39,737 nt of DNA from Actinomycetes bacterium (GCA_025359865.1 JANYDH010000162.1:1-39737), one strand, 5' to 3'; positions 16,253 to 24,424 are shown, counted from the first letter of the stretch. Numbers and translations: made by a program. The notes: generated by a model not told the origin, from the letters alone.

Positions 16253-17122
16253 TCATCGAGAAGGACTCGGTACGGTTCGGCCTGAGAGGTCCATCACCTC
16301 CATCACCAAAGCCTCGTTGTCGGCAAGAAAGTTTGCCTCGGCGGCCCGAAAGAGTCGTGCGATGTCTTCCTCGGTCGCAAGCTCGAGCCGGCATCGTGCG
16401 TCGCTGCCCGCCACCTGGAGTTCGAACGTCTCCTCCCGCGGCATTGCTGCGTCCATGGCGTCAAAGGGAGTGTCGAACTCGAAACCGGTCCGATCCATAC
16501 AGGTCGACCAGCGCTCGAACACGTCCCGAACCTCGGAAGCTGCATAGAACTGGTCGAATAGCGAAATCATCTGCGACTCCAGACGTTGCCTGGACTCCTC
16601 GTACTCATCGAAGCCATTTTCGAAGAGTACTTCTCGTACTTGCACAGCACACTCGGAGATCGCAACCTGAAAGGCGGTGGCCTCGGCAGCAGTGAGCCTC
16701 CCGAAGTAGTCCACGACCGGATCCACCCAATCGACAGATGCCTCGTGCAGGGAGGTCGGCTCATAGCCGTCTGCCTGCGCCTGCTCGACGGTCAGTGCCG
16801 GCAACGGGCGAGCTAGCGGCGGTGGTGGTCCTAGAGGAGGAACACTCACTGGATAGTCAGAGAACCCGCTCTCGATCATGCAGTCCCGTGTCAAAGCGTT
16901 GCTCTCGCGTGTGAGCTCGAATCCTCGTTCGGGGTCGCCGTCGAGCAGCCAGCTAATGATGCTCACTCCATCAGGCACGGGGTACTGACGCTCGATTCTG
17001 GCAAGATTGTCGGTCGCGAAGCTGACTCGATCGTGGACGGTTTCACCTGAGGTGGAGCAAGCTCCGACCAGAATTGTGATTGTGAGGACTGCACCCTTAG
17101 GTCGTAGCCGCACTGTCAGCAA
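16253..17122 (-). CDS. Lipoprotein of unknown function
   Basis: A 289-aa exported lipoprotein. The N-terminus has basic residues, a hydrophobic stretch and the lipobox LVGAC followed by STSG, so the mature protein starts at about Cys22. The rest is acidic and mostly helical with scattered cysteines (NALTRDCMIESGF, ISECAVQV, WSTCMDRTG, DARCRLEL), likely forming disulfides outside the cell. No domain family is recognised. The start is a TTG at 17122 overlapping the end of the I36-type gene, with a GTG at 17113 as an alternative. The 7-bp overlap suggests one transcript for both. Confidence 0.7.
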   Translation of the reverse strand: MLTVRLRPKGAVLTITILVGACSTSGETVHDRVSFATDNLARIERQYPVPDGVSIISWLLDGDPERGFELTRESNALTRDCMIESGFSDYPVSVPPLGPPPPLARPLPALTVEQAQADGYEPTSLHEASVDWVDPVVDYFGRLTAAEATAFQVAISECAVQVREVLFENGFDEYEESRQRLESQMISLFDQFYAASEVRDVFERWSTCMDRTGFEFDTPFDAMDAAMPREETFELQVAGSDARCRLELATEEDIARLFRAAEANFLADNEALVMEVMDLSGRTVPSPSR

Positions 17123-17481
17123 TACGCCGTGTAAGGGCTTCCCTGGTACTGAGACGAAATCTCGTCGTTTCGATCACTCGACAGCGACGAGGACGAATTC
17201 TGCATGCTCACGCACACATTCCAGCCGCCGTAGCTGGCGTGCTGGTAGTAGCGGGTGAGGTAATTCCTGCTGTTCCCAAGCGAGGAGCCCTGATCTCCCA
17301 TTGAACCGAGTGACGTCGTACTCACGTTCCGCGAATACTGCAGCCCGCCAAAGCCCGAGTCCCAATAGATGCATGCGTAGCCGAAGGCGCACGAACCAGG
17401 AGCAGCCTGCGTAGCTGTAGGGACGGCAAGAGCAGCGGCAGCCAGCGCGCCGGCAACCAAGAGGTTTCGGGTGAGCTTCAT
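17116..17481 (-). CDS. Secreted peptidase-inhibitor family I36-like protein
   Basis: A 121-aa secreted protein with a classic signal peptide (MKLTRNLLVAGALAAAALAV, cleavage after about ATQA). The mature part is small, Gly/Ser/Tyr-rich and has CAFGYACIYWDSGFGG, the pattern of actinobacterial peptidase inhibitor family I36 (SMPI-like beta sandwich). Paired cysteines near the start and at the C-terminus (WNVCVSM, YTAYC) would give disulfides. AGGAAGG precedes the ATG. It shares a transcript with the lipoprotein gene. Inhibitor activity is a family assignment and not evident from residues. Confidence 0.75.
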   Translation of the reverse strand: MKLTRNLLVAGALAAAALAVPTATQAAPGSCAFGYACIYWDSGFGGLQYSRNVSTTSLGSMGDQGSSLGNSRNYLTRYYQHASYGGWNVCVSMQNSSSSLSSDRNDEISSQYQGSPYTAYC

Positions 17482-18006
17482 TGTGTAGACCTTCCTGATG
17501 AGCTGGCTAGCCGTGGGGCAGCCAGATGGCTTCCGTACGGCATCTGTGTCGGTCCATCGCCAAGTGTTCCATTCGGGTCGGTCGGCCCGACCGCCGCTGC
17601 GTCGGCCTTGGCCACCAACCCGCGTTCACTTTTCGGGCACCTTATGCAACGCCTCCCTTGACAGTTGTGTACCGAGGCAGCCGAGCCCACCCGTGGTGCG
17701 ACCGACCACCTTGTGAGCGACAGCGGTCCACCGCCGGCTACGGAAGGCCCTCGGCCTTGGCCAGCGAAAGCACAAGTGATGCGATCCGGTGAATGTCGGA
17801 ACTCGAAGAGCGACATGCACGCGGGCTCTCGAAGCCGGTGCATCCCGCCTGTGGTGGCCAGAGCAGCGGAGACGTCACCGAGGTCCACTTCGACGGCCCT
17901 CCGACGTCGGGCGAATCCTCGGCCTCATGCATCACGAGCTACGTGCGTCGCCGAGCTCACATCCACCAAGTAGACGCAGCCATTCGCAGAACCCCGGACT
18001 ACGGCC
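17482..18006. other. Gene-free stretch
   Basis: About 525 bp with no coding frame I can support; open frames here have atypical composition and no recognisable motif. The promoter of the I36-type gene presumably lies at its left edge. Confidence 0.5.
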
Positions 18007-18500
18007 TCAAGGGGCAAGCAGAGAGTCGGCTCGCAATGCGGCGTCCTCGTCGTCGCCCGGCAAGACGTGCGCGTACACCTTCAACGTGACGCCGACGTCT
18101 GCGTGGCCGATTCGCTGCGACACGACCTTCACCGGCACGCCGCTCGCGAGTGCGGCTGTTGCGTAGCTGTGCCGTAGGTCGTGCAGCCGAATGGGCGGCA
18201 ACCCGGCGCGCTTGGCGAGATCGACGAAGCGGTTGGAGAAGGCCTCCGGATTCGGAGGCGAGCCGTCGACGTTCGTCACGACGAGCCCGCTGCGGTCGGC
18301 CCACGAGGCGCCGGCGAGGAGATGATCGGCGCTTTGCTGGCGCTTCCACGCTCGGAACGCTGCGGCGGTCGCAGGACCGATGGCGATGGTTCGGTTGCCG
18401 CGGGCCGTTTTCGGTGTCGAGGTAGTGATAGTCGTCCCGTAGCGAACACGAGTGGAGCGGATCGTGACCGTGCCAGCCTCGAGGTCGACGTCCGACCCAC
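18007..18500 (-). pseudogene. C-terminal fragment of a tyrosine integrase
   Basis: One open minus-strand frame from about 18500 to a stop at 18007 encodes the C-terminal ~160 residues of a tyrosine recombinase. It begins in GSDVDLEAGTVTIRS, continues with TPKTARGNRTIAIGP (catalytic Lys region) and ends with RLHDLRHSYATAALAS, SQRIGHADVGVTLKVYAHVL (HxxR, His, Tyr). The core-binding domain and the catalytic Arg box are missing. The break coincides with the truncated 5' end of the Abi-like gene on the other strand, so one rearrangement truncated both. Confidence 0.8.
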
Positions 18501-19180
18501 GCGCCGCCGTGCAGCTCTACGAACGCAACGTCGAGATCTCGGCGGCTGCATGGGTGGTCATCTCTGACATTGAGATCGTGCTTCGAAACATCGTCGCCGA
18601 TTCGATGACGGCGCACCATGCGGCAACGCGGTCCAGCGTCAACTATCGATGGTATGACGATCCGACGTGGTTCGTGACCGGTCAAAAGTGGTTCACGTCG
18701 GAAACGTTGCGTTCGATTGCGACCGCAATGAGTCGCGTCGGTGACCCTGGCCCGACTGGAGCGCCCCGCCCTCCCGAGGGGCGCGTCGTGGCCGAGTTGA
18801 CGCTCGGGTTCTGGCGATACTTGTTGGTCAGCAGATACGAGCACAGCCTCTGGAACCCTTCGATCCGCAGCAGCTTCCACGGTCTGAGCCACCTGTCCGG
18901 CTCCGACAGTCGCAAGGCGGTGTACTCCGCTGTCGAACGGCTGAACTACCTGCGCAACCGGGTCGCGCATCACGAACCGATCTACGAACCATTCACCATC
19001 CCCGGCCACCCCGGCGGACCGATCGATGCTCGCCAGACTCTCACGAATGCAATTGAGATGATTTCATGGGCCAACCCCGCCGCCGCACAATGGATCGAAC
19101 GACGCAGCACACTGACGCGAGCGGGCCGCTGGCGTCATCTCGGCCACTCAGCCCGGGACATTGCCCGACCCTCGCTGTAG
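18452..19180 (+). CDS. Abi-like (Abi_2/HEPN) protein, 5' end replaced
   Basis: An abortive-infection-like protein whose recognisable part runs from about 18497: AAVQLYERNVEISAAAWVVI then DIEIVLRNIVADSM. It closes with VERLNYLRNRVAHHEPIYEP, an Rx4H HEPN RNase motif. The family normally has 20-30 residues before AAVQLYERN; here that region is antisense to an integrase fragment, so the native start is lost. A GTG at 18452 keeps the frame open and could give a chimeric 242-aa protein. Abi_2 proteins act as phage-triggered RNases; whether this copy is expressed is unknown. It ends 11 bp from the convergent integrase. Confidence 0.7.
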   Translation: MERIVTVPASRSTSDPRAAVQLYERNVEISAAAWVVISDIEIVLRNIVADSMTAHHAATRSSVNYRWYDDPTWFVTGQKWFTSETLRSIATAMSRVGDPGPTGAPRPPEGRVVAELTLGFWRYLLVSRYEHSLWNPSIRSSFHGLSHLSGSDSRKAVYSAVERLNYLRNRVAHHEPIYEPFTIPGHPGGPIDARQTLTNAIEMISWANPAAAQWIERRSTLTRAGRWRHLGHSARDIARPSL

Positions 19181-19191
19181 GCAAGTGACGC

Positions 19192-20486
19192 CTATCCGAG
19201 GATCGAATCGACACGCTGATTGCCAACGTGTTCCTCATCGTCGAGCGCCCCGACGTAGGTAGAGACGAGCGTTTCGACGCTGTGTCCGAGTCGTCGGGCT
19301 GTCTCAGCGAGCGGCATCCCGGCGCGCAGCCATGTTGTGGCTGCGGCGTGTCGGCAGTCGTAGATTCTGATGGGTCGTTGACCGACCGATTCGAGTGCGC
19401 GGTGCCAAGCTCGGGCCCAGTTTGATCCGCTCGGCATCGTGTCGTTGCGGGTTCGGAACAGCAGCTTGTCTGGCGCCGTGAGGCTGTTCTGGCGGATCCG
19501 CTCACGCAGCATCGCTACGAGCACTGGCGGGATCGGCACACTGCGCGGACCGGTCTTGGGTTCACCTGGTTCATCAAACGAGATGTCAGCTTCGGTGACG
19601 TCGAGGCGTCCCCAACCTTCGGCAGGTAGTTCGGTGGAGCGGACGCGAAGCATGACGACCTCCGACGGCCGCAGGCCGGCGTAGTAAGCAACGGCGGTCA
19701 TCACCAGGTATGTCTTGCTGCCGGGCTGTTGCGTGACGATCGCCTCGATCGCTTCTGCCATCGCTGCCGGCTCGGGCGCGCGCGTACGTCGACGCTCCGC
19801 CGTGTTCGTGCAACCTTTCGTCGTGCTCGCGTCTTGGACCGTTGTGGCCACACGTCGGCCGCTACTGCGCCGGCGTCGATTGCTGATTGGACCGAGGCTC
19901 GAGCGACGATCCGGAGCCGGAGCCGGATCCGGTTCGCGGTAGTCGCGGCCAGCGGGGATCCGTCGAGCTTGAGGCCGAGCCGGCGGTCGATGTCGGCGAC
20001 GCGCTCCCGATCGAGGTCGCCGAGGGTCAGGCAGTTCTTCGCCATCCACTTCTCGAACCGGGCATCGCGCTCGCTCTCAGCACTGGGTGACAACGCGGAC
20101 TGGAGATAGACGCGCAGACCATCGGGTGGCTTGGCACCGTGGTCGACGGCGATGGTGATGAACCGGGCAAGTGCCTCGGTCGCTGACGCCCGCGTTCGCG
20201 GTTGCCACTCTTGCCACTGCTCGCCCAGCCAGCGCCGCGACCACTCGTGAACACGAGCCTCGGCAAGCGGCGTCTGCCACGACTCTGGCTCGCCCGTGGC
20301 CTCGTCGAATCGGCCGCCCGCCTGGACCTCATGCAACAACTGACCTCGGTAGCGGTCAGCCTCCATACGAGTGCGGAACGACTTGCCGCGATGCCGTCCG
20401 TCGATCGTGTAGCGCACTACCCACGGCAGTTTCGCTTGCGTGGTGGAGCGCCGGTCTTGGACCCCGTAGACCTTGACCGTTTGCAT
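19192..20486 (-). pseudogene. Tyrosine integrase split by a CG-run frameshift
   Basis: Two minus-strand frames make one integrase of about 430 aa. The N-terminal part (start ATG 20486, MQTVKVYGVQD) has an Arm/AP2-like region (VRYTIDGRHRGKSFRTRMEA) and the core-binding domain. The C-terminal part (stop 19192) has AYYAGLRPSEVVML (Arg), EPKTGPRSVPIPP (Lys), RIYDCRHAAATTWL and ARRLGHSVETLVSTY (HxxR, His, Tyr). The frames meet in GCGCGCGCG at 19776-19784; removing one CG unit reads SVDVRAPEPAAMAEA without a break. The gene sits next to a tRNA-Arg 3' fragment, its probable attachment site. Confidence 0.8.
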
Positions 20487-20628
20487 CGGGCGAACCATCA
20501 TCCACCACCAATCAACTTGCCGCCACCGACCAACAGTGACCCACAGTTTTGGGAAGGCTTTGGGATGAGATACCCGACAGACCCTCGTCACCATGCCTGA
20601 TCAGGTCGAACACCCGTCCTGGCTGGAG

Positions 20629-20672
20629 GGTTCCTAAACTGCAGGTCGCAGGTTCAAATCCTGCCGGGGGCG
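20629..20672 (+). repeat. 3' half of a tRNA-Arg (CCT), probable att remnant
   Basis: TTCCTAA (loop with anticodon CCT), ACTGC, then GCAGGTTCAAATCCTGC (T-arm) and CGGGGGCG (acceptor 3' strand) match the 3' half of an actinobacterial tRNA-Arg(CCT). The 5' half is absent. Its place beside an integrase gene fits an attachment site left by insertion into that tRNA, whose full copy should lie outside this window. Confidence 0.65.
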
Positions 20673-20778
20673 CTAATAAGGTAAGTTCCTACACGACGCG
20701 GAACGCAAAGGCCCCGTCGCCCGTAACGTAGCGCCGTTGGCAAATGCTCCGTCTCTTGCGACCGCACGATCCGAAGGT

Positions 20779-20985
20779 ACCGAAATGAGGGTACGGACAC
20801 GCGAGGCAGCTGGGCTTCGGTGGTCAGACCTCGACGCCGATACCGTCACCATCGTGAGGCGACACAAGATCGAGCGGACCGAGACGTACCTGTGGCTCGG
20901 CGTCACGGCATCGGCCGTCGATCGAGTCTTCGCCACGGGGTGAACGTCAAAGTGGTTAGCGAGCGACTCGGCCACGACCCGTGTG
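20779..20985 (+). pseudogene. Tyrosine integrase remnant
   Basis: A decayed plus-strand integrase. REAAGLRWSDLDADTVTIVR (catalytic Arg box I) is followed about 70 bp later, in another frame, by GVNVKVVSERLGHD (box II with the GH motif). The central catalytic region is deleted and the tail is gone. It is a second, unrelated integrase scar beside the tRNA-Arg fragment. Confidence 0.6.
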
Positions 20986-21039
20986 GCTGTCGAGCGAAGC
21001 CGCACACTGTCGGATCAATGTGAGTGGAGGAAGTCAGCC

Positions 21040-21444
21040 GTGATTGAAGATCGGGAGGAACTCCGCAACCGCGTGCGCGACGAGCGCCCGCCTCTGGACG
21101 CATCGGTCGTCCTCCGAGGCGGTCCTGACACCGCTTCGCTTCTTCGGTCTCATGCGCGGCGTCTCAACCGCCTGTACGTCCTCGACGGCGGTCCGGTGTT
21201 CGGCATTTCCGTGTTCGTCGCGTATGGCGACATCGGGGGGACCTCTGAGCGGACAATCCTCTCAGGCAAGCTCCACAGCTATCCGACCATCTACCGAACG
21301 ACCGTGGACGTCGTCCTTCGTAGCGGACTCAAGTTGCTACCGACGTTCGCCGCCCCCCACTACACTGTGATCATTCCGGATCTCGACGCCGTGGCTGACC
21401 TGGCTGCTGCGTTCGGCGAGCTTGTCGACAACCCGTACGCTTGA
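21040..21444 (+). CDS. Unrecognised protein, first of a two-gene unit
   Basis: A 134-aa soluble protein starting at GTG 21040 with GGAGGAA at 21026-21032. Visible blocks are LLRSHARRLNRLYVLDGGP, VFGISVFVAYGD, then SGKLHSYPTIYRTT and PHYTVIIPDL. The size and alternating charged and hydrophobic pattern are those of a small single-domain alpha/beta protein; I cannot assign a family. The next gene starts 19 bp after its stop with its own strong ribosome site. A small pair in an integrase-rich zone could be a toxin-antitoxin or other addiction unit, but nothing in the residues proves it. Confidence 0.7.
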   Translation: MIEDREELRNRVRDERPPLDASVVLRGGPDTASLLRSHARRLNRLYVLDGGPVFGISVFVAYGDIGGTSERTILSGKLHSYPTIYRTTVDVVLRSGLKLLPTFAAPHYTVIIPDLDAVADLAAAFGELVDNPYA

Positions 21445-21463
21445 GGACGGAGAGGAGACTGAC

Positions 21464-21721
21464 ATGACAACTATCGACATCCCAGCAGATCTGAACAGTG
21501 AGGATGAGACCGGCATGGTGTGGACGTTCCTTGACGAGGCCGAGGATCCGTCGATCATTCGGCCCGGTGAAGTAGTCGTCGCTGGTTCGCCCTTGACGCC
21601 TGCCGTTTGCGAAGTTGTTGATCTCGTCGACAAGGCAGTCGGAACAGTCGTTCACCTCAGGGTACTGCCGGGCACCATCGACCAATATCGGCGGCTGCTC
21701 GCTCGTGTCGGTGGATACTGA
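21464..21721 (+). CDS. Unrecognised small acidic protein, second of a two-gene unit
   Basis: An 85-aa acidic protein starting ATG 21464 after GGAGAGGAG. It begins MTTIDIPADLNSEDETGMV and has a small beta-like middle (GEVVVAGSPLTP, VGTVVHLRVLPG) and a helical end (IDQYRRLLARVGGY). No family is recognised. It is probably co-transcribed with the 134-aa protein and could be its binding partner. The two together are the only apparently intact genes between the integrase scars and the DUF4143 ATPase. Confidence 0.65.
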   Translation: MTTIDIPADLNSEDETGMVWTFLDEAEDPSIIRPGEVVVAGSPLTPAVCEVVDLVDKAVGTVVHLRVLPGTIDQYRRLLARVGGY

Positions 21722-21800
21722 ACCAACGGACGCCGACACCGCCGAAGCGTTGTCCGTAGATGTTCTAATGCGCGAAACGCAGGGTGTGTAGAAGCCGTGC

Positions 21801-21911
21801 GTGGCCAAGTCGGTCGACGAGTTCGCCGATGTGGTCGTCGAGATCCATCCGGGCTTGAAGCGACCGAAAGTTGGAGGGCGGCGTGTCGCGTTTGGTGTTC
21901 ATTCGGCGTGA
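21801..21911 (+). pseudogene. C-terminal gene fragment inside the first 73-bp repeat
   Basis: A 36-codon plus-strand frame (VAKSVDEFADVVVEIHPGLK, then RPKVGGRRVAFG) ends at 21911. The same tail, PGLKRPKVGGRRVAFGAHPS, is encoded by the second 73-bp repeat, so the repeat seems to be the 3' end of a once larger gene. The protein family is not recognised. Confidence 0.4.
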
Positions 21912-21919
21912 CCGATCGC
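21847..21919 (+). repeat. 73-bp direct repeat, copy 1
   Basis: This is 68/73 identical to 23678-23750, in direct orientation and 1831 bp apart. It lies downstream of the DUF4143 gene. The surrounding stretch 21722-22131 holds otherwise only a short gene fragment and a 31-bp palindrome. Confidence 0.85.
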
Positions 21920-22034
21920 GTCGAGTACTCGTTGAACTTCGCGTGTGGGGCTGCGATTGAGCCGTCCGACGCGATGGCGGAGCGTGTCGACCGCAACAGC
22001 TCTCCTATCTGGTGAGACGGGGTCGCTCTCACCG

Positions 22035-22065
22035 GTGGTTGTGCAACGACTCGTTGCACAACCAC
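22035..22065. repeat. Perfect 31-bp palindrome
   Basis: TGGTTGTGCAACGA and TCGTTGCACAACCA (plus one more G-C pair) form a 15-1-15 perfect inverted repeat. It lies 67 bp past the stop of the DUF4143 gene, between it and copy 1 of the 73-bp repeat. It could act as a terminator stem, although no T-run follows, or as a protein-binding site. Confidence 0.8.
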
Positions 22066-22131
22066 TTGGCCCCGACGGCTCGACGCGCTCTCGTACGCTG
22101 CTGCCATCGTTGTCCCGGCTGGGGTGCGCTG

Positions 22132-23415
22132 TTACGGGACGAGCAGGGCGAGCGGTATGACGGCGATGCCGTCGGGACGTCGGTAGGCCTCGGGGCCGGT
22201 GTTGAGCACGACGGAGTCGATGCAGTCATCGCCGAGTTCGTTGCGGAGCCAGCGCAGGTGCGAGACGTGAGTGTCGTTGACAGCCGCCGACAGTTTGACC
22301 TCGATGGCGACGAGGCCGCCGTCTGCTTCGACGATGAAGTCCACTTCGTGTCGTCCGCCCTTGGTGCGCAGGTGTGAGACGCGGGCGTCGCGGGACTGTG
22401 CGAGCGTGCGGACCGAGAGTGCGGCGAGCGATTCGAACAGGCTTCCGAGGAACGTTCCGTCTCGGGGGACGCTCGTGGACGGGCTCACCCCGGTGAGCAG
22501 TTGGGTTGCGCTTGCTCTGACCAATCGAGCAGCGAGCGCCGGGTCGGCGAGGTGATGCTTCGGGGCGCCGGTGAGTGCGTTGAGGTGGTTGTTCGACGGG
22601 ACCCACGCGGGGATCGGGTCGAGGATCCGTAGGGCGGTGAGCAACTCGATGTAGGGCTGGGTGGTCGTCCTCGCCGGTTTGTCGTCGATGCCGCTGGTCG
22701 CTGCATTGCGGATCTTGTCCCAGGAGGTCGTGGTGGCGGTGGCAGCGGCGTAGGCGCGGAGCCAGGCGAGGACCGTGGCTGGTCGGCGGACGTTGAACCC
22801 GGCTTCGGGGAGGTCGTGGTCGACGATCCGTTCGATGTAGCTGTCGAGTTGTCGATCTCTGGGTCTGCCGTCGAGGCGTCGCATCCCCGGGAAGCCTCCG
22901 GCGACGATCTCTTCTGTGTAGTCGGCAAGTGTGAGATCGGTTCGGCCCTCGATCGCAGCAGTGCCGGTGAGCAGGCTCCGGAAGGACACGCCGTGTTCGG
23001 GTGGGCAACGTTCGGACAGGCAGAGTGGCCGCAGTCGTAGTGTAGTGATGCGGCCGGCGCCGGAGTGCGTCTGGGTGCTCGAGGCAGATCCGGTGAGCAG
23101 GAAGTGGCCGCCGGTCGGGTCGTCGTCGACGAGTCGACGCACGGCGTCGAAAACGGCCGGAACACGCTGCCACTCGTCGATCAGCAACGGTGACGGGTCC
23201 CGCCCGATGATCGCCGGGTCGGCCTGGACGATCTCGCGTTCGGATGCAACGTCGAGTCGGCGGATCGAGCGGCACCGCTGCGTCGCGGTAGCGGTCTTGC
23301 CGACTCCCTTGGGGCCGTCGAGCAACAGCGCAGGTAACTGCGCGAACAGCTCGTCGATCTCGTCGTCGATAATGCGCCGCACGTAGGTGCCCAGGAAGTC
23401 GACACGATTCGCCAT
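22132..23415 (-). CDS. AAA ATPase with DUF4143 (PD-(D/E)XK-like) domain
   Basis: A complete 427-aa ATPase. Walker A is LLLDGPKGVGKTAT (around residue 32), Walker B LLIDEWQR, and HFLLTGSAS is the sensor-type motif following it. The C-terminal DUF4143 part contains GGRHEVDFIVEADGGLVAIE followed by VKLS, a PD-(D/E)XK-like core. Such genes are common in actinobacterial accessory DNA, and their function is not known. The ATG at 23415 has no ribosome site and may be leaderless. Upstream are two copies of a 10-bp motif 23 bp apart, and the gene is bracketed by 73-bp direct repeats. Confidence 0.9.
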   Translation of the reverse strand: MANRVDFLGTYVRRIIDDEIDELFAQLPALLLDGPKGVGKTATATQRCRSIRRLDVASEREIVQADPAIIGRDPSPLLIDEWQRVPAVFDAVRRLVDDDPTGGHFLLTGSASSTQTHSGAGRITTLRLRPLCLSERCPPEHGVSFRSLLTGTAAIEGRTDLTLADYTEEIVAGGFPGMRRLDGRPRDRQLDSYIERIVDHDLPEAGFNVRRPATVLAWLRAYAAATATTTSWDKIRNAATSGIDDKPARTTTQPYIELLTALRILDPIPAWVPSNNHLNALTGAPKHHLADPALAARLVRASATQLLTGVSPSTSVPRDGTFLGSLFESLAALSVRTLAQSRDARVSHLRTKGGRHEVDFIVEADGGLVAIEVKLSAAVNDTHVSHLRWLRNELGDDCIDSVVLNTGPEAYRRPDGIAVIPLALLVP

Positions 23416-23451
23416 AACGTCAACGCTACACCCCGAGCGTCCACAACACTG

Positions 23452-23484
23452 CTACTGGTGCGTTTCAGACAAGACTATTGGTGC
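23452..23484 (-). promoter_or_regulatory. Two 10-bp repeats 23 bp apart upstream of the DUF4143 gene
   Basis: CTACTGGTGC (23452-23461) and CTATTGGTGC (23475-23484) are 9/10 identical with starts exactly 23 bp apart, 37 bp before the DUF4143 start codon. The same 23-bp spacing recurs in front of the other DUF4143 gene in this window. Confidence 0.45.
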
Positions 23485-23573
23485 AACATCTGCCATGCTG
23501 AACGTGCACGCGAGCGACCGGGGCCGCGGACATTGGTTCACGGTCGCAGCCGGTGCCTGGATACCGTAACGAC

Positions 23574-23680
23574 GTGTTCGTCAGCGACCTCCGACACTTC
23601 CTCGACCTGCCTGACGATGCGCCGGCACCGGCGAGGCGGCTCGGTCTGCAACTCGCGGCAATCGTGCGCGCCACGCGATC
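23574..23680 (+). pseudogene. 5' fragment of an unrecognised small gene
   Basis: From GTG 23574 the frame reads VFVSDLRHFLDLPDDAPAPA, then RRLGLQLAAIVRAT, a plausible N-terminus. It runs straight into the 73-bp repeat at 23678, where the sense is lost. I take it as a gene cut by whatever placed the repeat. No function can be assigned. Confidence 0.4.
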
Positions 23681-23750
23681 CGGGCTTGAAGCGACCGAAG
23701 GTTGGAGGGCGGCGTGTCGCGTTTGGTGCTCATCCGTCGTGACCGATTGC
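23678..23750 (+). repeat. 73-bp direct repeat, copy 2
   Basis: This is 68/73 identical to 21847-21919. It lies upstream of the DUF4143 gene, so the two copies bracket that gene. Its left edge coincides with the break in the small gene fragment at 23574-23680. Confidence 0.85.
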
Positions 23751-23764
23751 ACTGACACCTCGGA

Positions 23765-23992
23765 ATGGTGCGGCGCATCCTGCGCTACGCCGAGCGTCGA
23801 TTGGTCAAGGTGCGCTCCATCGAGGGCCTCGTGTGGGCGATCGAGGCGATCGAGACCGTCTACCTACTGCGTCGCCGCACCCATCCCGAAGTACCGAACC
23901 GCAGCGACCGGAATCGCCACACGATGGTCGAGGCAGCGGTCGTCGTTCTCTTCGAAGGGTTCACTGAACCGTCGCCGTCGACACACCGCTGA
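23765..23992 (+). CDS. Small hypothetical protein
   Basis: A 75-aa frame from ATG 23765 (MVRRILRYAERRLVKVRSIE, then GLVWAIEAIETVYLLRRRTH) that ends at 23992. It is basic at the start and amphipathic in the middle. No family is recognised, and it may be a fragment. There is no convincing ribosome site. Confidence 0.3.
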   Translation: MVRRILRYAERRLVKVRSIEGLVWAIEAIETVYLLRRRTHPEVPNRSDRNRHTMVEAAVVVLFEGFTEPSPSTHR

Positions 23993-24028
23993 GTGTGCAG
24001 TCCGTTGCGGCATCATGCTTCGTCGACA

Positions 24029-24424
24029 TCAGCTGGCATGCGCCCCCGGGTCACTGAAGGCGAGGTCGAACGGTCCGTGATCGGTGTTGAACGTTGCGGT
24101 CGTGACCCGTTCCAACCAGTCGGCATCGATATGAACTTCGACCTGCTCGATGGTCATCGGTGCGGGCAGCCGCTGATGCGTGGCATCTGGTTGGCTGGTT
24201 GGGGTCGTAGCGTTGCGGGTGCTCTGCATCCACGCGACGCCTCCGATGGTGGCAATGGCAACGAGTCCGGCCGTACCCGCGCGGTGGGTCGTGCGGTGCC
24301 GGTTCAGTTGCCGTTCGCGTTCGGCAACTCGGGGGTACAGGCCAGCCGGTGGGCTGTGAAGCGAACTCGTGCCCTTGAGCTCATTTCCGATCCGGTTACC
24401 GAAGTCGATGTCGCTGGGATTCAA
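24029..24424 (-). CDS. Probable anti-sigma-like membrane protein
   Basis: A 131-aa protein from a TTG at 24424 that overlaps the stop of the sigma-factor gene (TTGA). It has a cytoplasmic N-terminal part, one transmembrane segment (AGTAGLVAIATIGGVAWM, about residues 49-66) and a short outer domain (MTIEQVEVHIDADWLERVTT). The layout and coupling to an ECF sigma gene suggest an anti-sigma or sigma-regulatory protein. No zinc-binding anti-sigma motif is visible. It may be shortened at the C-terminus. Confidence 0.55.
   Translation of the reverse strand: MNPSDIDFGNRIGNELKGTSSLHSPPAGLYPRVAERERQLNRHRTTHRAGTAGLVAIATIGGVAWMQSTRNATTPTSQPDATHQRLPAPMTIEQVEVHIDADWLERVTTATFNTDHGPFDLAFSDPGAHAS

Noticed and set aside
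17478-17888. A 136-codon minus-strand open frame upstream of the I36-type gene
   Set aside because: No ribosome site, no motif and composition unlike neighbouring genes.
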